A DNA stretch of 64,000 nt, from the IMG/VR virus record IMGVR_UViG_3300035698_001735, positions 1 through 64,000 of that record. One strand, 5' to 3'. Source of the stretch: a virus. This document shows positions 31,132 to 38,299 of the stretch, one piece after another. The notes below the pieces were generated by a model. It made no database searches. It was given only the letters and a program-made list of their open reading frames with translations, and was not told the DNA's origin. The first letter of the stretch is position 1. Each line of letters starts with the position of its first letter. A program made the position numbers and the translations under genes.

Positions 31132-31686
31132 ATGAATTTCATTAGAGAACTGGCAGAGGATCGCTTCACTCGCGATATACATGACGAGCCATCGCTTACG
31201 TATCAGGAGTGTAAAGAAAGACTCTACCTTACACTCTTAATGATAGAAATGCTACGCAAACAGGGTAGCGGAGCAATATTAGTTGAGTACGCACAAGACA
31301 CAATTGCACACTGCGATTTTGCAAAGTTCCGAGCCGGCGCAACTAGCTTGCACAACTTGATCTATTACGTTAATGGCAACGAAACTTCGTTACAGAAGCT
31401 TAAGGATCCCGGCGAAGCAATAGCTATGCGAGAAAGAACAACACTTCCGCTATCGATGGTAACTAGTTACTTGCGTGATGTATCAACCGGCAAGCTACCC
31501 CATCGGCCGGAAACTGTGTTGCTTAAAGTTGAGACTGCCCTTGGTATAACCAATTCATCTTATAAGAACTTACGCAGAAATGTTACTTCGTATGAAAGTC
31601 TGAGCAGCGCCGATCGGGATCAACTTATAGAAAACATGTGCATTGTAGTTGCTGATAAGACAGACCTAGCAAAAAGGTTGCTATAA
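31132..31686 (+). CDS. Unknown 184-residue helical protein
   Basis: All-helical, beginning MNFIRELAEDRFTRDIHDEP, with LYLTLLMIEMLRKQG near residue 31 and a segment EAIAMRERTTLPLSMVTSYLR near residue 98. Similar proteins are known to me as hypothetical proteins of marine myoviruses. Follows the ligase-like cassette in the same direction. Confidence 0.75.
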   Translation: MNFIRELAEDRFTRDIHDEPSLTYQECKERLYLTLLMIEMLRKQGSGAILVEYAQDTIAHCDFAKFRAGATSLHNLIYYVNGNETSLQKLKDPGEAIAMRERTTLPLSMVTSYLRDVSTGKLPHRPETVLLKVETALGITNSSYKNLRRNVTSYESLSSADRDQLIENMCIVVADKTDLAKRLL

Positions 31687-31718
31687 ACAATAGTAAATGT
31701 GCTATTTTTTCTCGATAT

Positions 31719-31726
31719 GATAAATA
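31719..31726 (+). promoter_or_regulatory. T4-type late promoter
   Basis: GATAAATA, 56 bp before the ATG at 31783; an AAGGAG ribosome binding site lies in the leader. Confidence 0.65.
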
Positions 31727-31782
31727 CTTATAACAACTTTGCAAAAGCAGAGTTACCATAATAGATTTCAAGGAGAAATAAA

Positions 31783-32145
31783 ATGGCAGAATTTGCAAGA
31801 GTATCAGGTTTCAGCAATTATACACAAGGCACAGTCTACGGCGTAGCACAGTTAAAGGCGTTTTTAATAACAGCACAAGACACCAACGACGCCGCAGTAT
31901 CCCTAGCAGCCGAGGACGACGCGGCTAACGAAGTAATGGAAGCAATCATTCGTGAAGTGCAGCCGTTAATGTATTACAGCACAGGAACCGACGGAACTAT
32001 TACAGTAGTAGTCGACGGTCACGGCGTTGATGCAGCAACATTGCAAGCACGCTTGCAACACCTAGGCGCCACTGTTGGCCCAAACGACATTGATCTTTTA
32101 GGAACTACTGTTGAGATCGCGGGTGCGCTCGTAGCTACGGCTTAA
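31783..32145 (+). CDS. Probable late structural protein, cyanophage family
   Basis: 120 residues, beginning MAEFARVSGF with an Ala/Asp-rich middle and a beta-rich C-terminus (TITVVVDGHGVDAATLQARL). Good ribosome binding site AAGGAG and a late promoter; a strong terminator follows at 32166-32199, so it is a single-gene late unit. The isolated late unit suggests an abundant virion or head-decoration protein (inference). Confidence 0.75.
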   Translation: MAEFARVSGFSNYTQGTVYGVAQLKAFLITAQDTNDAAVSLAAEDDAANEVMEAIIREVQPLMYYSTGTDGTITVVVDGHGVDAATLQARLQHLGATVGPNDIDLLGTTVEIAGALVATA

Positions 32146-32165
32146 GTTTAGTTTAAAGCAAAACC

Positions 32166-32199
32166 AAAAAGGGTTCATATCTTATATGAACCCTTTTTT
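32166..32199. terminator. Bidirectional intrinsic terminator
   Basis: AAAAAGGGTTCATAT paired with ATATGAACCCTTTTTT around a three-base loop: a 10-bp core stem plus five A-T pairs and T-runs on both strands. Confidence 0.9.
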
Positions 32200-32205
32200 A
32201 ATGAC

Positions 32206-32212
32206 TTAAATA
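32206..32212 (+). promoter_or_regulatory. Late promoter adjoining the start codon
   Basis: TTAAATA, with the ATG at 32218 only 5 bp further, so the transcript should start at or next to the start codon. Confidence 0.5.
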
Positions 32213-32217
32213 CCAGT

Positions 32218-32604
32218 ATGAAAATAAAAATAAAAACGTTAATAGACATCACAAACACCGGAGCACGCCGCGGCGAAACTCCTCACCGTATGAACCAACA
32301 GCAGAATTATCTAACGTTTTTACAAACGCTTGGGTTACGGTCTAACTTTGACATAGACGAGTATCCAACAGTTGACAAAGAAACTACAAAAGACTTTGGT
32401 TCTAATTACAAAGGCAGACAAAACGTTTGGACAGTAGTAGTTGACCTTCCGTTCGAAGGTGCATTAACGGAAGACATGCTGTTGGATGACTTCGACCTGG
32501 TGCCTTTTATATCAAATCTTGACGAAACAGTTAAATTTCACACAGAAGCATTCAGTACAACTGACAACACTGAGTTAAACATTCGATTCCTTACTATCGA
32601 ATAA
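32218..32604 (+). CDS. Conserved marine T4-like phage protein
   Basis: 128 residues. Starts MKIKIKTLIDITNTGARRGE and contains MNQQQNYLTFLQTLGLRSNF near residue 24, then a segment of acidic and beta character. The pattern is typical of cyanophage hypothetical proteins. No Shine-Dalgarno sequence precedes the ATG, which lies at the expected start of a late transcript. Confidence 0.78.
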   Translation: MKIKIKTLIDITNTGARRGETPHRMNQQQNYLTFLQTLGLRSNFDIDEYPTVDKETTKDFGSNYKGRQNVWTVVVDLPFEGALTEDMLLDDFDLVPFISNLDETVKFHTEAFSTTDNTELNIRFLTIE

Positions 32605-32607
32605 ATA
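32601..32607 (+). promoter_or_regulatory. T4-type late promoter
   Basis: ATAAATA overlapping the TAA stop of the gene before; serves the membrane-protein gene at 32673. Confidence 0.5.
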
Positions 32608-32672
32608 CACTTAGCAGTACGAAAGTACACAGGTATATGCATTATATCGGTAACAAATTAAAGGGATAATAT

Positions 32673-32897
32673 ATGTCAATTGAGAATGAAAGCTTAGAAG
32701 CCCACGTAGAGTTGTGTACACTTCGGTACGACAACCTTGAAAGAAGGCTTGCAGCTATAGAAGCGAAAGTTGAGACTGTGCATTTTGATATACAAGCAGG
32801 CAATAAGTCGGTAATGAAGGTTATTATCGGCGCTACGGGTACGATCGTTGCTGGTCTACTCTCCACCATCGTAGTTCTGCTAGTTAGCTTTACATAA
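32673..32897 (+). CDS. Holin-like coiled-coil membrane protein
   Basis: 74 residues: a helical region (ESLEAHVELCTLRYDNLERR, predicted coiled coil, residues 5-45), then one C-terminal hydrophobic segment (about 49-72). This resembles XhlA-type haemolysin/holin-associated proteins and a short protein of T4-like cyanophages. A lysis role is possible but unproven. Confidence 0.7.
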   Translation: MSIENESLEAHVELCTLRYDNLERRLAAIEAKVETVHFDIQAGNKSVMKVIIGATGTIVAGLLSTIVVLLVSFT

Positions 32898-32900
32898 ATA
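32893..32900 (+). promoter_or_regulatory. Late promoter adjoining the start codon
   Basis: CATAAATA ending 5 bp before the ATG at 32906; it includes the stop codon of the gene before. Confidence 0.55.
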
Positions 32901-32905
32901 TAGGT

Positions 32906-33178
32906 ATGTTACTTCGAGAGCTTACAGAACGGCAAGTATGGGCAAAGTCCGGTACTAAGCTAGTCCGCAAATATCGTTGCTCTTCAGGAGCACGTAAGGG
33001 CAGGAACGTCGCTAAGATGTCACAATGCTTTGCTGCTCCTAATCAGAAGCGCAGGATGTCCATGAAGAAGACCAGAGCAAGACTTGGGTCAAAAATGGTA
33101 CGTAAGGCAAAACGAACTAAAAGGCTGAATCCGGTTTCAAAGCGAGTGAAGACGTTAAATAAGAGTAGGAACAGATGA
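32906..33178 (+). CDS. Basic Cys-containing phage protein, copy A
   Basis: 90 residues, strongly basic. Core motif VRKYRCSSGARKGRNVAKMSQC (near residue 20), then LxSKMVRKAKRTKRLNPVSKRV. Two Cys spaced about 16 apart are shared with the next gene. Proteins of this type are conserved in T4-like cyanophages, function unknown; a DNA- or RNA-binding role is likely from charge alone. Tandem duplicate of the gene at 33175, which overlaps by 4 bp (ATGA). Confidence 0.8.
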   Translation: MLLRELTERQVWAKSGTKLVRKYRCSSGARKGRNVAKMSQCFAAPNQKRRMSMKKTRARLGSKMVRKAKRTKRLNPVSKRVKTLNKSRNR

Positions 33179-33495
33179 GAGCAGTAGAATTTTTACAAGA
33201 AGCAACCAACCAAACATGGGGCCGAACCGGAAATACAACAACTCGTAAGTATCGTTGCACTTCCGGACACAGAAAAGGCCGAGTTGTTGCAAAAGCTGCA
33301 ACATGTACTGCTCCGCTAAACCAAAAGAAATCACAGTCGTTAAAGCGTACAAGAGGTCGCTTAGGCGGCAAGCAAGCAGTGAACCGCGCTCGTACTATTC
33401 GGTCAAACGCAGCGACAAAACGTCTAACAACGTCTAACAAAAGTCATAAGAAGTTTAGTAATAATCGAACTTCGAGGTTAAAAACAAGACGATGA
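33175..33495 (+). CDS. Basic Cys-containing phage protein, copy B
   Basis: 106 residues, paralog of the gene before: TRKYRCTSGHRKGRVVAKAATC matches the core of copy A, and the basic C-terminal tail (KRTRGRLGGKQ) is similar in type. It overlaps both neighbours by 4 bp, so three genes are translationally coupled. Confidence 0.8.
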   Translation: MRAVEFLQEATNQTWGRTGNTTTRKYRCTSGHRKGRVVAKAATCTAPLNQKKSQSLKRTRGRLGGKQAVNRARTIRSNAATKRLTTSNKSHKKFSNNRTSRLKTRR

Positions 33496-33968
33496 GAGTA
33501 GACGAGGTAGTACCAGCCGTTGCAGCAGGATTGCGTAGTGCTGCTGCCAAGACCAAAAAAACTATTGCTAATAGCGCAGCAAAGAAAGTCGCAGGAGTAG
33601 GCGGCGACAGGCAAACTCGACCAACTGGATCCCCGGCGATAAAACCAAACACAGGTGACTTTGGTAAAGCAGGTGGATTTACTGAACCGTCCAACACATC
33701 GAATGCGCCTGCTTCACAAACTCCTACAGGCACAACCGGCCAACGACAGCAGACCATGGGCGCCGATGACGCAATGGATGATAAACAACTACAAGATCTT
33801 ATGAAACAAAAAGAGATTGCAGTTGGTGGTTCTAAGGTTAAGTTCAAAGGACCAATGGGCAAGAAGCTTAAAGTTGACATTAACGGAATGCCGGCTATGA
33901 TAGATAAGGACGCGCTAGCGTCTCAACTAGCAGCAGAATACGGAGTAGCTGGCAATGAAAATAAATGA
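33492..33968 (+). CDS. Low-complexity phage protein, probably structural
   Basis: 158 residues. The N-terminal half is Ala/Gly/Thr/Pro-rich and disordered; the C-terminal part (KVKFKGPMGKKLKVDINGMP, near residue 112) is folded. The pattern, with DDKQLQDLMKQKEIAV before it, is found in cyanophage virion-region proteins. No precise role known. Confidence 0.7.
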   Translation: MRVDEVVPAVAAGLRSAAAKTKKTIANSAAKKVAGVGGDRQTRPTGSPAIKPNTGDFGKAGGFTEPSNTSNAPASQTPTGTTGQRQQTMGADDAMDDKQLQDLMKQKEIAVGGSKVKFKGPMGKKLKVDINGMPAMIDKDALASQLAAEYGVAGNENK

Positions 33969-34161
33969 TATAATGGGCAGCTTTAGTATTGCCCTTAGTA
34001 ACGAAGAAAGTCAAATACTTGAAGGTATGCCCGAATCAGTAATGCCATTGGATTCTTTTCCAGAACGCGAACAAACCATTATTGAGAACTTAGTTAGGAA
34101 GAGTCTTATAAGTAAGATTGTCCATAAAGGGCGCACTTTGGTAGTAAGGAATGATCAATAA
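33955..34161 (+). CDS. Unknown 68-residue protein
   Basis: Small helical protein (SIALSNEESQILEGMPESVM near residue 10). The C-terminal half resembles a winged-helix end (ENLVRKSLISKIVHKGRTLVV). Overlaps both neighbours by 11-14 bp. Confidence 0.68.
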   Translation: MKINDIMGSFSIALSNEESQILEGMPESVMPLDSFPEREQTIIENLVRKSLISKIVHKGRTLVVRNDQ

Positions 34162-34570
34162 AGCACTTTTAGCAGAATTTGAACAACTATTGCTTGAAAA
34201 CTTAGAGAAAGCAAACTTTCCCTGTGTGCGTGGCAATAGCATTCGCATTGGTGCAATGATTGTGCGGTCAAATAAACGAGGACACTTAGTCTACAATACA
34301 AACGGCAATGTTCAAGTGGCTAGTATGTTTAGTAAAGCAGCAGCAGTAGCACTAGCCCGAACAATGGCCGATGGCAAAGACCACTTAAAGAAGATACGAG
34401 AGATTGACGACGATATTGCAAAGTACTATTCCGAAGCAATCTTTTATAAACATAACTTAGATCGCACTACTGACGAGTTCCGTCGTTGTGTATTAGAAAC
34501 ACGCTATGATATAGCAAAAGCGCACACTAGCGAAGCAAAATACCGCCTCGACAGTTATATATTTGATTAA
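34151..34570 (+). CDS. Conserved marine phage protein, unknown
   Basis: 139 residues, beta N-terminal half (NSIRIGAMIVRSNKRGHLVYN near residue 29) and a long C-terminal helical hairpin with many charged residues. Proteins with this layout are known to me from cyanophages only as hypothetical. Located among structural genes. Confidence 0.75.
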   Translation: MINKALLAEFEQLLLENLEKANFPCVRGNSIRIGAMIVRSNKRGHLVYNTNGNVQVASMFSKAAAVALARTMADGKDHLKKIREIDDDIAKYYSEAIFYKHNLDRTTDEFRRCVLETRYDIAKAHTSEAKYRLDSYIFD

Positions 34571-34575
34571 ATTAA

Positions 34576-34583
34576 TATAAATA
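34576..34583 (+). promoter_or_regulatory. T4-type late promoter, perfect TATAAATA
   Basis: TATAAATA, 37 bp upstream of the ATG at 34621. Confidence 0.75.
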
Positions 34584-34620
34584 ACAGTAGAGAGTCATTT
34601 CAACAAACAGGGATAAAATA

Positions 34621-35976
34621 ATGAGAATCGGAGAAATTTCAAATAAAGTAACAGCAAAGTCACTCAATGAGAGTCTTGCTAAAAGGTTTAACAAGAAGAT
34701 AGATCTTGAAGGATTTACTAATGAAAACCTAGAAAATGCAAGAAACAAGTTGCGCACTCAGCTATCACAAATTGAAACTAACGAAAGCTTTGATGCTGTT
34801 GGTGACGAAAGATATCAGCAGTCGAAATTGTTTCTTGATGTATTAAATGCAGAGATTAAAGAACGTGCAGAAGTTGACACAGAATCGCTTCGCAAGTCTA
34901 AAAGCAAGTCAAAGAAATATCGCCACGGACGAGGACGTTTTTCTAAGGGACACACGGGAATGGAATCATCTCCGGAAATGGAAGCTACTACGAAAAAAGA
35001 CCATCCGTTAAAATTAACAGCCGAAAAATTAGCTACTATAAGTGACCTTCCGACTGCTAAGCAAGTTGCTGCTGACGCAATTTCTGCGTTGGAAATGAAC
35101 GACAAGAAGAAAGCTAAGTTTTTAAATAACGTAGAGAAATCAAAGAATGTAATGAACCTTGTAACTATGATGTATAACATGATACTCTCAGCATCAGGCG
35201 ACGGCGTTGTCTCTAGTAACTGGAACGACAGCGTAGATAACAACGAAGCCACTGGCGACGAATGGCGAGAAAGCTACGCTCGTGTTATTGAAGGGATTAA
35301 ATCTAACAAAGCATTTAGTAAATCACTAAATGAGCAAAGCGGTAAGTTTCTTAAAGAAGGCGAAGAAGACAAAGCCGAGCTAGTAATGGCAGCAAAAGAC
35401 ATGGTTGACCGGCTAACAGGTTGGATGGAAGACACTGCTGAGATGCAAACAGAATCGATGCTAGAACTAGCTGATGCTATACGCGACGAGTACGGAGCCG
35501 ACCAATCTGAGAAGTTTACCGGAACTGTTAAACCATCGCTTGATGAACTTTACTCAGCAATGGAATCAACTCGTGTTGTATTAACACACGGTGTTGGCTT
35601 GCTAACAGGCGAAGCTGATGCAATGGGCGTAATGGGCGATGACGATCCGCTGGATGACACTGACGGAATGGATAACATGGATGACATGGAGCCAACAGCT
35701 GACATGGATGCAGAAGCAGGCTTAGACATGGACGACGAGTTTGGTGCAGCAGGCGCAGCAGCAGGCGGCGAAGAAGAAGCCGGTCGCATGAAACGCGAAA
35801 GCCGCGAAAACACTAGACGATTACATAAGATCATGGCATCGGAAGGCAAGGCTAAAAAAGGCAAGAAGCCAGACTTCTTAGATGTTGACAAAGACGGTGA
35901 TAAAAAAGAACCGTTTAAAAAAGCAGTAGCTGATAAGAAAAAGAAGCCTGTTGCGAAAAAATCAAAAAAAAAGTAA
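34621..35976 (+). CDS. Large structural protein with EF-hand-like loop
   Basis: 451 residues. An N-terminal helical region is followed by a basic linker (SKSKSKKYRHGRGRFSKGH, near 95), a helical core, a Met/Asp-rich acidic stretch (near 340-375) and at about 417 DVDKDGDKKEP, a calcium-binding EF-hand-like loop seen in T4-like cyanophage head-region proteins. The C-terminus is a Lys tail encoded by a nine-A run. The stop TAA directly follows the slippery sequence AAAAAAG, so a longer product of about 560 residues is possible by -1 frameshifting. Probably a virion protein. Confidence 0.78.
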   Translation: MRIGEISNKVTAKSLNESLAKRFNKKIDLEGFTNENLENARNKLRTQLSQIETNESFDAVGDERYQQSKLFLDVLNAEIKERAEVDTESLRKSKSKSKKYRHGRGRFSKGHTGMESSPEMEATTKKDHPLKLTAEKLATISDLPTAKQVAADAISALEMNDKKKAKFLNNVEKSKNVMNLVTMMYNMILSASGDGVVSSNWNDSVDNNEATGDEWRESYARVIEGIKSNKAFSKSLNEQSGKFLKEGEEDKAELVMAAKDMVDRLTGWMEDTAEMQTESMLELADAIRDEYGADQSEKFTGTVKPSLDELYSAMESTRVVLTHGVGLLTGEADAMGVMGDDDPLDDTDGMDNMDDMEPTADMDAEAGLDMDDEFGAAGAAAGGEEEAGRMKRESRENTRRLHKIMASEGKAKKGKKPDFLDVDKDGDKKEPFKKAVADKKKKPVAKKSKKK

Positions 35977-36001
35977 AAGAAGCAGCTAGCGATTCGGCTA
36001 G
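35967..36001 (+). promoter_or_regulatory. Candidate -1 ribosomal frameshift site
   Basis: The heptamer A AAA AAG (35967-35973), identical to the E. coli dnaX site and in the right phase, is followed at once by the zero-frame stop TAA. The -1 frame stays open to 36308 through VKEAASDSAREVG. A small stem CTAGC/GCTAG (35986-36001) lies 12 bp downstream, somewhat further than usual. A sequencing error in the A run is an alternative. Confidence 0.6.
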
Positions 36002-36011
36002 AGAAGTTGGA

Positions 36012-36308
36012 ATGCAAACTTTCAACGTCCTTAAAGCGCTTGTACCTATGAAGGGCGAGCGCAAACTTCCGCTAGATAAACTAAATCATTTCATGGCACG
36101 GAACAATGTGCCACAGTTTACCTACGAAACCTTAGCAGCACTATACGATTCTAATGTAGCGATGCAGAACATTGTTGCAGACTTCAACAAAGAAACAATC
36201 ACCCTAAGCAAAGACAAAGCTGACGTTGCTCCTACCGACGACTTAGGCGGTAGTGCTGACACAGTAAAGAACATGGCAAAGAACGCAACCGATTTAAGTG
36301 ATCTCTAA
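36012..36308 (+). CDS. Protein likely fused to the upstream protein by frameshift
   Basis: 98 residues from the ATG at 36012, but its frame is open back to the slippery site at 35967 with protein-like sequence (KEAASDSAREVGMQTF). The ATG has no clear ribosome binding site, which supports translation by frameshift from the upstream gene. Contains NHFMARNNVPQFTYETLAAL near residue 25, a helical segment. The C-terminal end is hydrophilic. Confidence 0.7.
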   Translation: MQTFNVLKALVPMKGERKLPLDKLNHFMARNNVPQFTYETLAALYDSNVAMQNIVADFNKETITLSKDKADVAPTDDLGGSADTVKNMAKNATDLSDL

Positions 36309-36310
36309 GA

Positions 36311-36339
36311 TTGACAGGTTAGCCGTTTCGTAGTATAAT
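36311..36339 (+). promoter_or_regulatory. Consensus sigma70 promoter, leaderless layout
   Basis: TTGACA, 17 bp, TATAAT, then six bases and the ATG at 36346. Transcription should begin at the A of the start codon. Confidence 0.82.
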
Positions 36340-36345
36340 TACTGC

Positions 36346-37029
36346 ATGACATTACTAATTGAAAAATACGAGTACAAAAAACTAAGCAGAGCAGAAGATT
36401 CAAACGGAAAGAGGCAATACCTTACTCCGTTAGGAAATTCTGTCGCCTCTGTTACCACTATACTAGATGCAACAGCAGACAAGTCAGGGCTCGAACGTTG
36501 GCGCAGAAGTGTCGGCGAAGCTAAAGCTAAAGAGATTGTAACCGAAGCAGCTAACCGCGGTACACGCATGCACAAGTATCTCGAAGACTACGTAGACTAT
36601 GGTGTGTTTCCTAAGTGCGGCTCTAATCCTTACGCAAAACAAGCGCACGGCATGGCAGAAATTATTCGCGACAATGCGCTCGTAGACATGGATGAGATCT
36701 GGGGCTCGGAGTCTACGCTGTTTGTTGAGCAGATATATGCAGGCACTACTGACATAGTAGGTGTGTATAAGGGCAATGACTCAATATGCGACTTTAAGCA
36801 AACTAATAAACCCAAGAAGGAAGAATGGGTACAAGACTATTATTTGCAAATGGTGATGTACGGAATGGCCCATAATGACATGTATGGTACTAACATTAGA
36901 GAAGGGCATGTGTTTATGTGCTCTAAAGATGGATTGTATCAACAGTTTGATGTATGGCCTGATCAATGGGATGCTAAGTGTCACGAAGCATGGGACCGAA
37001 TTCACACATATTATAGTAAGTTTACATAA
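36346..37029 (+). CDS. RecB-like PD-(D/E)XK exonuclease
   Basis: 227 residues. The nuclease core is visible: RGTRMHKYLEDYV (motif with His, near residue 70), GTTDIVGVYKGNDSICDFKQTNKP (D...D-x-K catalytic motif, near residues 132-155) and QDYYLQMVMYG (near residue 162; the Q-x3-Y motif). Phages use such enzymes for DNA end processing or repair. Its last about 55 residues have a second copy downstream of the following endonuclease gene, so the C-terminus appears to have been replaced. Confidence 0.87.
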   Translation: MTLLIEKYEYKKLSRAEDSNGKRQYLTPLGNSVASVTTILDATADKSGLERWRRSVGEAKAKEIVTEAANRGTRMHKYLEDYVDYGVFPKCGSNPYAKQAHGMAEIIRDNALVDMDEIWGSESTLFVEQIYAGTTDIVGVYKGNDSICDFKQTNKPKKEEWVQDYYLQMVMYGMAHNDMYGTNIREGHVFMCSKDGLYQQFDVWPDQWDAKCHEAWDRIHTYYSKFT

Positions 37030-37032
37030 ATA
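37025..37032 (+). promoter_or_regulatory. T4-type late promoter
   Basis: CATAAATA overlapping the exonuclease stop, 36 bp before the GIY-YIG endonuclease. Confidence 0.58.
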
Positions 37033-37067
37033 CTTGTTGTGAGCAACTGCATACGCAAGGAAATTAT

Positions 37068-37997
37068 ATGTACTATATTTACGAATTATGGGAAACAAAA
37101 ACTAATACACCGATATACGTCGGATACAGTAACCAAAATAGACAGGGCAAAAGAAAAAGATTCGAATACCATTTGCACGAATCTTTGCGTTTTGAACAAG
37201 GAAAGATTACAAACACCCACAAGCTAAACAAATATAAGATTAACGTAATACTACAAGTTATAAACGAAGGATTTGAAATTATCTACCGATTCCCTTACGA
37301 CAACCTTAATTACAAAGACGCATGTGACAGAGAACGCGAGTTAATTAAAAAGTACGGTAGGCGGTGTATTGGAACCGGAACACTTACTAACATAGACGAA
37401 GGTGGTAGGGGTGGCAGAACATTAGCTGATGAAACAAAACAAAAAATAAGTGAGGCACTTAAAGGCAGGGCCTCACCTCTTAAAGGGAGGGCAGTAGGCC
37501 CGTACTCAGAAGAAAGAATACAAGCTGCAAAGGCCGGAGTTAATGTATTTAATGCGTCGGAAGCAGGGAGACAAATTAGGCAATTAGCAGGCGAACAGAT
37601 AAAAGGCCGCGACCCTTGGAATAAAGGAAAAACAAAAGATACCGACCCTAGGATAGCGAAGTATGCCGAATACAAAACTGGGAAGGCTCGACCTGACATG
37701 GTAGGTAACATCCCCTGGAATAAAGGAAAAACAAAAGATAACAATAGTAAGTTACAGGACATGTCTAATAAGATAGCTGGAAGAATTCCATGGAATAACG
37801 GTAAAGAAACTGGCAACAAAGGTAAGTCCTACGAGGAGATTTACGGTGAGGAAGTTGCTGCTAAGATGAAAGCTGCTAGACGAGATTCTGCCTGGGTACA
37901 CGACAATACAGTGTCAAAGAAGATTAAGCTAAGTGAATTAACTGAATACCAAAAACAAGGGTGGACGCGCGGTCGCTTAATCCGCAAGAAGAAGTAA
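37068..37997 (+). CDS. GIY-YIG homing endonuclease with NUMOD-type repeats
   Basis: 309 residues. The N-terminus MYYIYELWETKTNTPIYVGY is the GIY-YIG domain start (YIYEL and YVGYS), with an Arg in the expected helix. Behind come DNA-binding modules of the NUMOD3 kind: TKQKISEALKGRASPLKGRA (near residue 122) and three PWNKGK/PWNNGK repeats (near 183, 221, 241). The C-terminal GWTRGR also occurs in the HNH endonuclease at 41699. Flanked by copies of the exonuclease 3' end, so it is a mobile insertion. Confidence 0.9.
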   Translation: MYYIYELWETKTNTPIYVGYSNQNRQGKRKRFEYHLHESLRFEQGKITNTHKLNKYKINVILQVINEGFEIIYRFPYDNLNYKDACDRERELIKKYGRRCIGTGTLTNIDEGGRGGRTLADETKQKISEALKGRASPLKGRAVGPYSEERIQAAKAGVNVFNASEAGRQIRQLAGEQIKGRDPWNKGKTKDTDPRIAKYAEYKTGKARPDMVGNIPWNKGKTKDNNSKLQDMSNKIAGRIPWNNGKETGNKGKSYEEIYGEEVAAKMKAARRDSAWVHDNTVSKKIKLSELTEYQKQGWTRGRLIRKKK

Positions 37998-38079
37998 TCT
38001 ATGCTTGACTTGCAAGAAGATTTACTATATACTGTGTATTAAATAAGTTTAGTTAGGTGCCACGGCACTAGACAACTAA

Positions 38080-38240
38080 CCCATAATGACATGTATGGTA
38101 CTAACATTAAAGAGGGGCATGTGTTTATGTGTTCTAAAGATGGCTTGTATCAGCAGTTTGATGTGTGGCCCGATCAGTTCGATTACTATGCAAATTTATG
38201 GTGGGATAGAGTACATGAATATTACAAAAACCACGCTTAA
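38080..38240 (+). pseudogene. Displaced 3' end of the exonuclease gene
   Basis: About 97 bp match 36869-36965 with roughly seven substitutions, nearly all silent; the frame then runs on to a TAA at 38240. It encodes HNDMYGTNIKEGHVFMCSKD followed by an alternative C-terminus (DQFDYYANLWWDRVHEYY). It has no start codon of its own before the match. It is most simply the original 3' end of the exonuclease, cut off when the endonuclease gene arrived with its own 3' copy. Confidence 0.88.
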
Positions 38241-38265
38241 CTTGTTAATAAATCGGGTCTGGTAC

Positions 38266-38273
38266 GATAAATA
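38266..38273 (+). promoter_or_regulatory. T4-type late promoter
   Basis: GATAAATA, 26 bp before the GTG start at 38300. Confidence 0.62.
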
Positions 38274-38299
38274 CTAGACTATAACAAGGAGAGTACAAA

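Noticed and set aside
36868-38080. A group I intron holding the GIY-YIG gene in the exonuclease
   Set aside because: The upstream exonuclease reads through to a complete, homologous C-terminus, so splicing is not needed; the segment repeats a piece of the gene, which fits an insertion with a carried 3' end better. A hairpin just before 38080 kept the idea alive, and RNA data could settle it.
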